Assembly (NCBI RefSeq): GCF_000346615.1 | Contig: NZ_ANNU01000055.1 | Coordinates: 1-52,874 of the forward strand | Length of the DNA: 52,874 nt | DNA from: Nafulsella turpanensis ZLM-10 | GTDB taxonomy: Bacteria > Bacteroidota > Bacteroidia > Cytophagales > Cyclobacteriaceae | Reading direction: 5' to 3' | In this document: positions 16,005-26,000 of the stretch, in pieces | How positions within the stretch are numbered: the stretch's first letter is position 1 | How the letters are laid out: each line of letters opens with the position of its first letter | Notes under the pieces: generated by a model | The model's database searches: none | Told to the model about the DNA's origin: nothing | Seen by the model: only the letters and a program-made list of their open reading frames with translations | Program-made: the position numbers and the translations under genes

Positions 16005-17645
16005 TTACCAGATTCGGTGCATATGGAAGCTTCTGGAGTTCATGCCTTCTCTGAGTTCACTCATTAAAAAGCTCCCATCGGGCAGGCTTAGCACATCCCC
16101 CAGGTAGGAATAGCCGGCACTGACGCAGCTGTTTTCCACATAGCTGTGATATTTACCTCCCGCTACGGTCGTCACGATACCGGTACGCAGGTCAATACTG
16201 TTCAGGCTGCCCTCATCCATATAAAAGCCTTCCGTATAATAGAGAATGCGGTTTTCACTATCCATCATCAGGTCGACCGGATTATCCGCATAATCATGCT
16301 CTTCCCCTGAAATGGTAATCAGCTCTTTTCCTTCCACGAGGCTGGATACCACACCCTTTTTCAAATCCAGCTTGCGAATCACTTCCTCCACCTCATCTAC
16401 GATATACAGGACGGAATCCCCGTCTGCCGCCATGCTGAAAGGACGGCCAAAACCGGCAGAGGCCGCCGGGCCATCCATAAGCTCTGTTTGGCCATTTCCG
16501 GCGATGGTGAGCACTTCTCCACTGACAGGATCCAGGCGGCGGATCAGGTTATTTTCATATTCAGAAATATAGAGGTAACCATCCCCTGCAGCCGTAATGC
16601 CCTGAGGCAGGTTGAAGCTGACTGCCGATCCGATGCCATCCTGCGCACCCCTTGTATCTGAACCGGCTACGGTACTTACCTCCCCTGTCATCGGATCCAC
16701 CCTGCGGATGCGATGGTTCCACTGGTCGGTAACATACAACTGCTTATCCGGGCCGAAAGTAAGGTCGAGGGGTTGCTTAAACATGGCCGCCGTCCCCATA
16801 CCATCTGCAAAACCCTCCGGCCCGCCAGCCAGAGTCGTAACTTCCATGGTTTCAGGATTAAATTTGCGAATGCGGCTGTTCCCCTCCCCGTTGTCGAGGA
16901 CATATACCATTCCGTCCGGGCCAAGGGTCATGGCAGTTATTCCACTGAATTTGGCGTCGGCACCGGATATTTCCTCCTGGCTGCAAGCCACCACCGGCAG
17001 TTCCAGGGCGGAAGTATAAGTCTTTCCCTTTACCGTGGCCACTACTTTTCCGCTTTCGGCCAAAGAAGAAAGCCTGATCCAGAGGACCTGATTTTCCGCA
17101 TCCACCCTGAAAACCTGTGTTCTGTGCCGGCCGGCTGAGGAGCCTCCCACCATACAGCTGACGGCATTTTCCTTTAAATTTTCGCTAAAGGGGATGCCAT
17201 AGAGGGCCACCATTTTTTCAGGGTTGGCGGTTCCGGGACTAAACCGGAGTCCGGTTTCCGGCTCTATGACCGTAAAAGGGGCCGGGCTCAGGCTTTTCTG
17301 CTCCTCAATACTGATGGAGATGGGTCCGCTGACCACCCCGGGAGGCACGATGACCCAGATACTATCCTGGTTCCGGGAATAGTAATCAGCCTCCACGGTT
17401 TTAAATCCGCCCCCTTCCACCGGGAAGCTGACCTTATTATAATTAACGGTTATGCTAAACTCCAGGCCGCTAATCACCATACTGGTTCCTTCCGCTCCCT
17501 GGGTTGGATAAAAGGAAATGGAGGGATTGACTGCCCCTGTTTCCTCTTCTTTAAAGCCGGGGGTAAGAGGCTCTTCATCCTGGCAGGACCAGCACATCGC
17601 CACCATCGCCATCAGCAGGAGGAGGCTTGCTTTATTTTTCTTCAT
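16005..17645 (-). CDS. Lipoprotein with IPT/TIG domain and NHL beta-propeller
   Basis: A 546-residue protein. The lipoprotein signal is LLLLMAMVAMCWSC with Cys at ~21, followed by the acidic DEEP, which suggests surface exposure in Bacteroidota. An IPT/TIG Ig-like domain follows at residues ~40-125 (FYPTQGAEGTSMVISG is the usual TIG opening). After a linker there are NHL-type repeats from ~235 to the end. Recurring units of the form GPDG.VYV.D..N.RIRK.....G.V.T.AG are clear at least four times. Such proteins are common surface lipoproteins in Bacteroidota, probably binding polysaccharide or protein; the ligand is unknown. Its own terminator follows, so it is a separate unit from the tra operon. 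Confidence 0.85.
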   Translation of the reverse strand: MKKNKASLLLLMAMVAMCWSCQDEEPLTPGFKEEETGAVNPSISFYPTQGAEGTSMVISGLEFSITVNYNKVSFPVEGGGFKTVEADYYSRNQDSIWVIVPPGVVSGPISISIEEQKSLSPAPFTVIEPETGLRFSPGTANPEKMVALYGIPFSENLKENAVSCMVGGSSAGRHRTQVFRVDAENQVLWIRLSSLAESGKVVATVKGKTYTSALELPVVACSQEEISGADAKFSGITAMTLGPDGMVYVLDNGEGNSRIRKFNPETMEVTTLAGGPEGFADGMGTAAMFKQPLDLTFGPDKQLYVTDQWNHRIRRVDPMTGEVSTVAGSDTRGAQDGIGSAVSFNLPQGITAAGDGYLYISEYENNLIRRLDPVSGEVLTIAGNGQTELMDGPAASAGFGRPFSMAADGDSVLYIVDEVEEVIRKLDLKKGVVSSLVEGKELITISGEEHDYADNPVDLMMDSENRILYYTEGFYMDEGSLNSIDLRTGIVTTVAGGKYHSYVENSCVSAGYSYLGDVLSLPDGSFLMSELREGMNSRSFHMHRIW

Positions 17646-17810
17646 GATTAAAAAGGATAGGTGAAAGGCCGAAAGCTAAGCAAGCCCTGTCAAATAATTC
17701 CGGCAAGTTTTGTTAGAATGGTACGTAGCCATGATTTTACCTTAGCAGGCACCGGGCATTGGCCCCCGATGGAGAGGCCAACTCTTTCTCTTTATCATCC
17801 CTGCTTTTCT

Positions 17811-18452
17811 TCAGGGATATTCAAAGCCCAATTTTATTTTTGAAACCCTGGAAGCGTTCATACTACATTCCAGAAAATAAGCAGGCATGTTATACTTCTG
17901 CAGAAATTCCGAACCTGAATAATCATCTATTTTATAGATAATGAGAGAATCACTTCTAAATTCATACTCTTTTCCCTTTAGCTCCAGGAGCTCCTCCAGT
18001 GGCATGCCTAATTTTATACCACTTTCCGTACTAAAGTTTTCAACATCCACCCTTGCCTCACAGACTTCCATATCCTTTTTCACATATCCTATTTCGAACA
18101 CACTAAAAGAAAGCTTCTCATTTCCTTCATATTGATATCCAAAAAGATATTGGGAACCATTTCTATTACAAAAAGGAAGCACGTATGCTTCTCTTAAGCT
18201 GTCCACCAACTTCAGGCGCTCCGTTTCCCCATAAAATTCATCTAAGGACGTTCTGTTGTGTAATTTCAAAACACCATGAATGGTACTGTCCGGAGTAAAT
18301 ATGGCTTCCTGTCTCACATCCTCTTCATGAACTTTTGGTGTTTGATTCCTCCTGCTGCTGGTTTTACTTTCCGTGCAAGAGATGATTACCTGGGAGAGAA
18401 GGAGCAGAAGGATTTTCCTCGCCATTCGGTTCGACTTTTTTCCTATTTCCAT
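17811..18452 (-). CDS. Small lipoprotein, unknown function (possible orphan immunity protein)
   Basis: A 213-residue frame; the likely start is the Met at residue 9 (18428), giving MARKILLLLLSQVIISC with a lipobox Cys. The mature part is mixed alpha/beta with no motif I recognise. It lies downstream of the rhs cassette remnants, in the same direction and AT-richer than the tra genes. An immunity role is only suggested by position. An alternative is an unrelated lipoprotein. Confidence 0.6.
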   Translation of the reverse strand: MEIGKKSNRMARKILLLLLSQVIISCTESKTSSRRNQTPKVHEEDVRQEAIFTPDSTIHGVLKLHNRTSLDEFYGETERLKLVDSLREAYVLPFCNRNGSQYLFGYQYEGNEKLSFSVFEIGYVKKDMEVCEARVDVENFSTESGIKLGMPLEELLELKGKEYEFRSDSLIIYKIDDYSGSEFLQKYNMPAYFLECSMNASRVSKIKLGFEYP

Positions 18453-18539
18453 TATTATGAGGATTATGCAGAGTATCCTTTTTAAGGGGTGCCACTCTGG
18501 CTAAATAAAATAGTATCGATAAATCCATTAAGAAAAAAG

Positions 18540-18718
18540 CGGCGGAAAGAGTCTCCTCATCCCGGAGGTTATTCCACCGCTCATCTGGCTAAGCGCCTCC
18601 ATACAACATACGTCCAGGCTATACCCTCCGGCCCAATTGATACCCATTTTTATCAAAGGCTCCCATCTTTTTGAATAGTACAAAGTAAAACAACAACCTG
18701 CCTGAGACAACAGGCAGG
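18540..18718. terminator. Hairpins between two lipoprotein genes
   Basis: CCTGCCTG (18697-18704) pairs perfectly with CAGGCAGG (18711-18718). On the plus strand a T-rich run follows; on the minus strand a weaker TTGTTGTTTT run follows. It lies 58 bp after the minus-strand gene ending at 18777, for which it is the likely terminator. A nested stem lies at 18540-18583: GCGG.GGAA / TTCC.CCGC with an inner CTCC/GGAG. It sits in the leader of the next gene. Confidence 0.6.
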
Positions 18719-18776
18719 GCTTTCTTTTTTTATAAAAATACTATCCGGTATAGGCTGGCATCCCCGAGAAACTTGC

Positions 18777-19280
18777 TTAGCGGTTTTTCCAACTAACAGG
18801 ATATTCCTTATTTCCCTCTATGGTAAATACTTTAAACCCTTCAATAGTTATGGTGTGTAATAAAACAGAATCTCCAAGTGCAGCATTATCAAACCAGTTA
18901 CTCTCCTTCAACCCCCAATCAGGATCCTTTACAAATATTTTTTGTCTACCCGTGGGCAGGTCGTAGAGTAAAAAGATATCTGTTCCTTCCTCTTTACCCA
19001 GATAAGACACCTCCATCCCAAGATCCGTATTATGTACCAGCTTGATTATTCTACCCTCTTCCACCCATGCGATGTAAGCGCAATCCATATCTGCCGGAGG
19101 AGCACTCCTTTTCACAGGTAAAATGACAAAACAAGTATCAGATACATTTTTACCCTCCCCGGCTTCTGTAAAGAGAATAACCGGAGAAACATCAGGCTCA
19201 TTTTTTTCGACCACCTCTTTCTCCACCTTTGATGTGCAGGAAAAGAAAATCAATGAAAGCAGGAAAGTAGTATGGCTCAT
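18777..19280 (-). CDS. Lipoprotein, unknown; candidate immunity gene of the third rhs cassette
   Basis: A protein of about 167 residues from ATG 19280: MSHTTFLLSLIFFSC, a lipoprotein signal ending at Cys 15. The frame is also open to a TTG at 19316 that overlaps the stop of the rhs fragment. The mature protein has no recognised domain; it looks beta-rich and ends EYPVSWKNR. It directly follows a partial rhs copy, the place where immunity genes sit, and a lipoprotein would protect the periplasm. This is an inference from context only. Confidence 0.6.
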   Translation of the reverse strand: MSHTTFLLSLIFFSCTSKVEKEVVEKNEPDVSPVILFTEAGEGKNVSDTCFVILPVKRSAPPADMDCAYIAWVEEGRIIKLVHNTDLGMEVSYLGKEEGTDIFLLYDLPTGRQKIFVKDPDWGLKESNWFDNAALGDSVLLHTITIEGFKVFTIEGNKEYPVSWKNR

Positions 19281-19312
19281 TTGAAGTATTATTAAATTCC
19301 TATTCTGCTGAA

Positions 19313-19909
19313 TCAATTGATGGATTGCCTTCCAAACCTATAGCTGTACTCCAGTTTCTCCCCGTCCGGGTAAACCATACCGGTGAGTCTGTTCCAGGTG
19401 TCATAATTCCGTTCGGTGGTATAGGTCTGGTCGTCATGCTGGGGAATGACAATGGTGCGGACATTCTTTACCACCTCGCCCAGAGGGCCATAGAAGAATT
19501 CCTGTGCCCCCGAGGCATCTTCCTGCTGCAGTTCTATCCGTCCGGCACGGTGATGGGCCGCTCCGGCTTCTCCGTAGGTATAGTGGACGTTATTCTCCGG
19601 GTTCTGCGGATAGATGATATCCGTCAGTCTTTCATAGTCATAGGTATAGAGCACAGGCCCTGCTCCTGCTTCCCTGAGGTTGGCTGTGAGCAGCTCTGTC
19701 ATATTGCCTGCAAGGTCATAGGTATATTCCGTCAGCCCCGCATCCGGATGCAGGCGGGTTTTACGCCGGCCCAGCTGGTCATATTCCGAAACCGTAGTAT
19801 GGTCCAGGTCATTGGTTGCCGTTCGCTGCTCGCCTATGGCATTATAGGTAAAGCTCGTCCAGATATCGCCTGCGTTCTTCACGGTCGTTACCCTGCCGCG
19901 GGCATCGGT
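19313..19909 (-). pseudogene. Third, decayed rhs fragment (YD-repeat part only)
   Basis: It encodes YD/RHS repeats (for example YTYDLAGNMTELLTAN, then YDTWNRLTGMVYPDGEKLEY) nearly identical to residues ~2290-2490 of the large RHS protein. The match ends abruptly after EKLEYSY, where the full-length protein continues NVGGLLY, and a stop follows nine codons later. The longest frame begins at a GTG (19882) with no ribosome-binding site, and the upstream homology breaks near 19909. It lacks a core domain and a toxin tip, so it is a truncated cassette remnant. Confidence 0.85.
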
Positions 19910-20037
19910 AAACTATTCTTTGGCCCTTATGGACACAAGATTAGGTCATGCTAATCATGAAAGTTTTTATATTTTAATAACGAACTAAAGAAATTTACAG
20001 AATAAACCATTAAATATCTGAAAGTAAAATATTAAAA

Positions 20038-20724
20038 TCATTGCGGGAAATGTTTATACAACTCTTTTTGCCTCCATGAATCTATTGCTAATAATTTTAC
20101 TGTATTTGCATTAAGGATGCCATTCTTTTCTTCTATTACTTTCTCTGCAGCTTTATACCAATCTACTGGTACTCCTTGTAAATCTTTATTAGGCAAAAAT
20201 TCATAAGCTAATTTTTCTTGAAATCCGGAATCAATCATTTTTGCAACAGCTGAAGAAAAGTTAACAAAATCCCTTATTTCGGAACTTCCATTTACCTTAT
20301 GGAACAATTCTTTTTGTTTCAGAAATCTCTCTTCAGTTACCTTTACAGCTACTAAAAAATTAGCTATTCCATTTTTATCATTACCATTCCACCAAGAATC
20401 TACTAACCCTTCTTCTGTGAAATCAGAATCCAGTAAATCATATCTTTCTCCTTTTGTCAGAAAAACACCTATCCTTTGATACGATTCCTTAGGGATATCA
20501 CCCCACACCGATCCCCATCTTGTAGATTTAGAAAGATAATATGAAGCTGTAAACTTAGACTCATCAAATCGAGATATGATCAAACCTAATGATAGAAAAC
20601 ATCCATTGACCACTTTTATAAACAGTCCATCAGAGCCATTCACCTTATCTTTAAACTCTAAATACCCCAAATCCTGTAGGTTCTTATTTACACCTTTAAT
20701 TAATTTAGCTTTAGTTAATTTCAT
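20038..20724 (-). CDS. Candidate immunity protein of the displaced rhs toxin tip
   Basis: A 228-residue cytoplasmic protein without a signal peptide. Its N-terminal half (a LIKGVNKNLQDLGYLEFKDK segment followed by a FLSLGLIISRFD strand) recalls DUF4304-type proteins, a group often found as immunity proteins; that is a weak resemblance. The ATG overlaps the toxin stop by 4 bp (ATGA), the tight coupling expected of an effector-immunity pair. It is markedly AT-rich compared with the rhs core, a sign of independent transfer. Nothing else is recognisable. Confidence 0.7.
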   Translation of the reverse strand: MKLTKAKLIKGVNKNLQDLGYLEFKDKVNGSDGLFIKVVNGCFLSLGLIISRFDESKFTASYYLSKSTRWGSVWGDIPKESYQRIGVFLTKGERYDLLDSDFTEEGLVDSWWNGNDKNGIANFLVAVKVTEERFLKQKELFHKVNGSSEIRDFVNFSSAVAKMIDSGFQEKLAYEFLPNKDLQGVPVDWYKAAEKVIEEKNGILNANTVKLLAIDSWRQKELYKHFPQ

Positions 20725-22493
20725 TCCAATTTATTTTTTGGTCCTAGATATGTTGGGGAGCCAGGTTGGTAATTTGGAGACTGTGGATTATAAAAAATGG
20801 TTTCTGTGCTATGACCATTCTTTTGCATTAAACTTTCTCTCTTTGCAGCAGATCTTCTTCCGGAAGGAGTATCAGGTTTAATAATGACTGTTGTGCCATC
20901 AGGTCTAACAGCATCTTTCCTAACATTTGTACCATCTTTTAATGTCATCGGCACTTCAGTATTTGCCCCTTGTTTCCTTAATCCTTTTTGAATTTGCCTA
21001 TGTGCTTCTTGTCCAATTGCCGCCGATTTTCTAAGCTTCGACATCTTAATAGCATCACTAATCCTATCCAATCCTTTTGCTATTCTTGGAATCTTAGCAG
21101 CATCTCCGGCGTACGGAATTAAACCAAAACCACTTATAAGAGCATCACCATAATCCCCATTTTCAAAGTACATGCCGCCATTAATAACATCAGCAATTCC
21201 AGTAGGGTCTACTGCCCCAACTATATCCAAGCCAGTTTGGACAATGGCTCTACCCTCTAAAGTATGGTTTCCTCCAAAATCTGCCCCAAATGAACTAGCA
21301 TCAACGGCAACGTCAATCAAGTCAGTTTTAATCGTAATACTGGAGTTATTTTGTCCTTTAATTATGATATCTAAAGGAGCCTTACCATCTGGATCAGTAA
21401 GTCTTACTGGATTATTGAGCGTATAATTATATGCATTCCAGCCGGCAAACTTCTCAGCCATGGGATCCACCGCCAGCCACACACTCGTCTGGGGGTCATA
21501 GAATCTGGCTCCGTAGTAATACAGCCCTGTCTCCTCATCCAATTCCTTTCCATTGTAAAGGTATGGAGTTCTATGCGTATTGGAATGCTCCTCCACGAAG
21601 GTTTCCCCAAAGGCAAAGTACTCCAGGTGCTGGTATACCTCTCCACTGGCATCTGTAATATACGAACTACTTCCTAAATGGTCGGGGTGGTAATAGTACT
21701 GGAAGTGCTCCCCTTCTTTACCACCTTTTCCGCCGCCATTGCCATTACCGCCGCTTTCGCCCTCGCCGATGATCTGTCCCGGCGGTATCTTTCCGCTCTT
21801 TCCGGCGGTGAGGATGGCACCATCATGGCCCAGGAACTTCAGGTTTCTCACAATGCCTTCGCGGCTCTGCTCCTGCTTGTCGGGATAATTCACCTTGTCG
21901 CCACCGGCTTTTTGGCCCTTGCTGGCATCGGCCATGCCGCCGCCCAACTTGCTGACTATTCTTTGCCCCTCGATATAGAAGTGCTTGGTATAGCCGCCGC
22001 TTTTCAGCACAATATAAGGGTTTACATAGACGGTGTAATTGCCCATATTGCCACTACCACCTTTATGCTCGTTATTGACGTAGGCTGCCTGTCCTGAACT
22101 TCTTCCTTTAATGACTCTGGTACCGGATGCATCATAGGTATAGTGGAAAGCAGCGCCATTATCATAAATGGTCCTGATTCTATTCTCCTCGTCCCACAGA
22201 ATCTGCCTCCGCTGGCCAGACACATCATGCGTCCATCCGGTCTGATTACCATTTTTATCGTAGCTGTAAGCCTGCTTGCCGATATGGGTTGGAGCATTGG
22301 GCTGCTCCTGCCCGTACTCATAGCTCTGGCTGTAGGTGGTCTTCTTTTGCTCTTTCCATTCATTCTCCTCTCCGCCTTTCCGCTCATGAGTCTGCTGCTT
22401 AGCCGTAATACCGCCTACGGTATTGTAGTCCATGTGCAGGCTGTAGCGGTGTTCATGGCTGCTGCCCTTGAAAGAGCCCGTAGCATCGGTTAC
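20721..22493 (-). pseudogene. Displaced rhs core with alternative C-terminal toxin tip (orphan rhs-CT cassette)
   Basis: From about 22493 to 21380 the DNA repeats the 3' part of the large rhs gene almost exactly: YD repeats, the core YYYHPDHLGSSSYITD, and NNPVRLTDPDG at the tip boundary. After DPDG it diverges into a unique, AT-rich tip of ~219 residues. The tip ends in a region with GTNVRKDAVRPDGTTVIIKP, reminiscent of restriction-endonuclease-fold Rhs toxins (RPD...xxKP). The usual acidic residue before the K appears to be Ile (IIKP). The longest frame starts at an internal ATG (22433; 570 residues) with no signal peptide or N-terminal delivery domains. It is therefore probably silent until recombined into the main gene, though expression cannot be excluded. 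Its stop overlaps the immunity gene. Confidence 0.85.
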
Positions 22494-22569
22494 TTCCCAT
22501 TAGCACTGCTGAAATGAGTTCACGAACTTAAACAGCACTAGCAAGACAAAACTTTATAATTGCAATATT

Positions 22570-23058
22570 CTATAAACTAAATATATCCCAACTCCAGTAC
22601 CTACCATAAAAAATTATATATAGAAAAAATAACACTAGTGGTATCGCTGCTAATAATCCTTTCAAATATCTATTTGATGGCATATTTAATGAAATATCAT
22701 CTTTTTTTAGCAGAGCCTTTACAGTAAAATATGTACTCAAAATAGCGAGTATAGCTGGCATACTAAAACCAATAGCCTCCCATTGAAACTTATGCTCCAA
22801 TACGACCTTTTTCAAGTTCATTATTAACAAAGGCAATTCATAAACCAAAATTAATGAACAGCCGATACTTCCAAGAATTAAGCCTATTTGCTTTGTATAA
22901 ACAATTGCCGGGAGAGCTAGTACAAGTAAAATAATAGTTCCTACCAATGCTATAATAGGAGAATAATTTGCTAATCCTGCAGAAACTCCCCAGTAAAAAA
23001 TAATTAACAGAAAGTTTAATATCGATGAAAGCAAATAACATATATATATTCTCATCAT
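22570..23058 (-). CDS. Membrane protein, candidate immunity to the main RHS toxin tip
   Basis: A 162-residue, very hydrophobic protein with about five predicted transmembrane helices (for example ILNFLLIIFYWG, IIALVGTIILLVLALPAIV, LILGSIGCSLILVYELPLL, LLAAIPLVLFFLYIIFY). It begins at the base directly after the RHS stop (0-bp gap), the canonical position of an immunity gene. A membrane-embedded immunity protein suggests that the cognate tip acts at the inner membrane or periplasm (inference). No family is recognised. Confidence 0.7.
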   Translation of the reverse strand: MMRIYICYLLSSILNFLLIIFYWGVSAGLANYSPIIALVGTIILLVLALPAIVYTKQIGLILGSIGCSLILVYELPLLIMNLKKVVLEHKFQWEAIGFSMPAILAILSTYFTVKALLKKDDISLNMPSNRYLKGLLAAIPLVLFFLYIIFYGRYWSWDIFSL

Positions 23059-26000
23059 TTAATCTAATTGAGGCTTTTTATCTGTAAATTGCTTATTCCA
23101 TTCAGCGATTTTATAATTCTTACCCCCTGAATTTACACCTGTAAAGTTACCATTCTTATCAGTTGATATAGTAAAGTTAAAACTGGTAACAGGGTTACTT
23201 CTATCCTCGCCAAATAAACTCCCAACGCCCCAATCTTTATCCACCCCTGCATCTATCTGGCCTACTCCAATGAATACACTTTGGCCACTTGGATCGGTAA
23301 TAAACGCTTCCGTACTCGGAAAGTTATCTCCAGTAAGTTTACCACTAATTGCTAAAGTACCTGCCGCTCTATTTTCTGTGATTGAAAATTCAGAAAAAAC
23401 ATCAATATTAGGTGTTCCAGGGGGTGTTTTAGGGTTTGCCGCAGCTGAATGGGTTCCAAAGTGAAAAGTTTTAGAATCACCATTTCTTTCCGTCCTAAAT
23501 CCACCAATAAAATTAACTTCAGGTTTTGCAGTTTCTGCACCAGTTGGATTTGATGACCGGTATGTTGGCGAACTCCAACCATAAGCCTGTATAGAAGATT
23601 TATCAGTATCAAATAAAATCCTTTGATGTGCTCTTGCCGTTGGCCCCTGCCCACTAGCATAAGAAGGTGTATTTGAATATCCTCTATCATCTCCATGAAA
23701 CCCAAAACCAAACGTTTTAAATGGAGCAAATGATCTAATTGTTATCGGGTAAGGTATCCTACCATCTGGATCAGTATAGGCAACAGGATTATTAAAAGTG
23801 TAATTATATGGCGACCATCCCGGCATCTTTTCTCCTAACGGATCCACCGCCAGCCAAACACTCGTCTGGGGGTCATAGTACCTGGCTCCATAGTAATACA
23901 ACCCCGTTTCCTCATCCAGCTCTTTTCCATTGTAGAGGTAAGGTGTGCGGTGCGTATTGGAATGCTCCTCCACAAAAGTCTCTCCGAAGGCAAAGTACTC
24001 CAGGTGCTGGTATACCTCTCCGGAAGCATCCGTAATATAGGAAGAACTGCCTAAATGATCCGGATGGTAATAGTACTGGAAGTGCTCCCCTTCCTTCCCG
24101 CCTTTTCCACCACCATTGCCATTACCGCCGCTTTCGCCATCGCCGATGATCTGTCCGGGCGGTACCTTTCCGCTCCTTCCTGCGGTAAGGATGGCACCAT
24201 CATGGCCCAGGAACTTCAGGTTTCTGACAATGCCTTCGCGGCTCTGTTCCTGCTTATCAGGATAATTGACTTTGTCACCACCGGCCTTCTGTCCCTTGCT
24301 GGCATCTGCCATACCGCCGCCTAATTTAGAGACGATTCTTTGTCCCTCGATGTAGAAGTGCTTGGTATAGCCGCCACTCCGGAGCACGATATAGGGGTTT
24401 ACATAAACCGTATAGTTGCCCATATTGCCGGAGCCGCCTTTGTGTTCATTGTTCACATAAGCCGCTTGTCCGCTGCTGCGGCCTTTGATGACTCTTGTAC
24501 CCGAAGCATCATAGGTATAGTGGAACGCAGCGCCATTATCATAAATGGTCCTGATTCTATTCTCCTCATCCCAGAGGATATTCCTCCGCTGGCCAGACAC
24601 ATCATGCGTCCAACCTGTTTGATTCCCATTTTTATCGTAGCTGTAAGCCTGCTTGCCGATATGGGTTGGAGCATTGGGCTGCTCCTGTCCGTACTCATAG
24701 CTCTGGCTGTAGGTGGTTTTCTTTTGCTCCGTCCACTCATGCTCCTCTCCGCCTTTCCGCTCATGAGTCTGCTGCTTAGCCGTAATGCCGCCTACGGTAT
24801 TGTAGTCCATGTGCAGGCTGTAGCGATGCTCCTCTGTACTGCCTTTGAAGGAGCCGGTGGCATCGGTGAGGCGATACAAATCATCATACTTGTATACGTA
24901 TTCTGAGGAGCCTCCCATCAAACTGCTGGTAGGGATGGGTGCATTATTGGTCAGGTTGAGGATGTTGTTGACCTTGTCGTATTTATAAACATTATCCATC
25001 ATGGCCCGGCCACTGGCCGTCTTCGCCACCATGTTGTGCAGCCTTCTTCTTTCCGGCTCATAGGCATAGGTGGTTTTGGTGCCGTTGCCATATTCCAGGT
25101 ACACCCGCTGCTCGAACTTGTCATAGCCCAGCTGCTTCACATAGTGAAACTCCTGCCCTTTCTTTTTGCCACTCATGCTGTAAAGTAAGCCACCGACATT
25201 GTAGGTATACTCCAGCTTCTCCCCGTCCGGGTAAACCATGCCGGTCAAGCGGTTCCAGGTATCATAAGTCCATTCGGTGGTATAGGTCTGGTCGTCATGC
25301 CGGGGAATGACAATGGTGCGGACATTCTTTACCACCTCGCCCAGAGGGCCATAGAAGAACTCCTGTGCTCCCGAGGCATCTATCTGGTACTTGATACGCC
25401 CTGCCCGGTTATGAGGAGCCCCGGCCGGGCCATACTCATATTGCACATTGTTCTCCGGGTTCTGCGGATAGGTGATATCGGTGAGCCTTTCATAGTCGTA
25501 AGTATAGAGCACAGGCCCTGCTCCTGCTTCCCTGAGGTTGGCCGTGAGCAGCTCCGTCATATTGCCTGCAAGGTCATAGGTATATTCCGTCAGCCCCGCA
25601 TCCGGATGCAGGCGGGTTTTACGCCGGCCCAGCTGGTCATATTCCGAAACCGTAGTATGGCCCAGGTCATTGGTAGCCGTTCGCTGCTCGCCTATGGCAT
25701 TATAGGTAAAGCTGGTCCAGATATCGCCTGCGTTCTTCACGGCTGTTATCCTGCCGCGGGCATCGGTATACTGCTCGGTAATCATTCCATTGGCATCTGT
25801 ACTCCGGGCCATAAACTGCTGGCGCCCGTCCCGGTCCGACCCAAACCCATAAGAGGTTTCACTGGAATTCTCATCCGGCAGGTTCACCTCCCGTACGCGT
25901 CCCAGCACATCGTAGAGGGTTTCGGTGGGTTTAGCTACCTCAGTATCCTTTTCTGTATTTAAATGCTTAATGTTGGCCGGACCCTTATCTTCCAGGGTCG

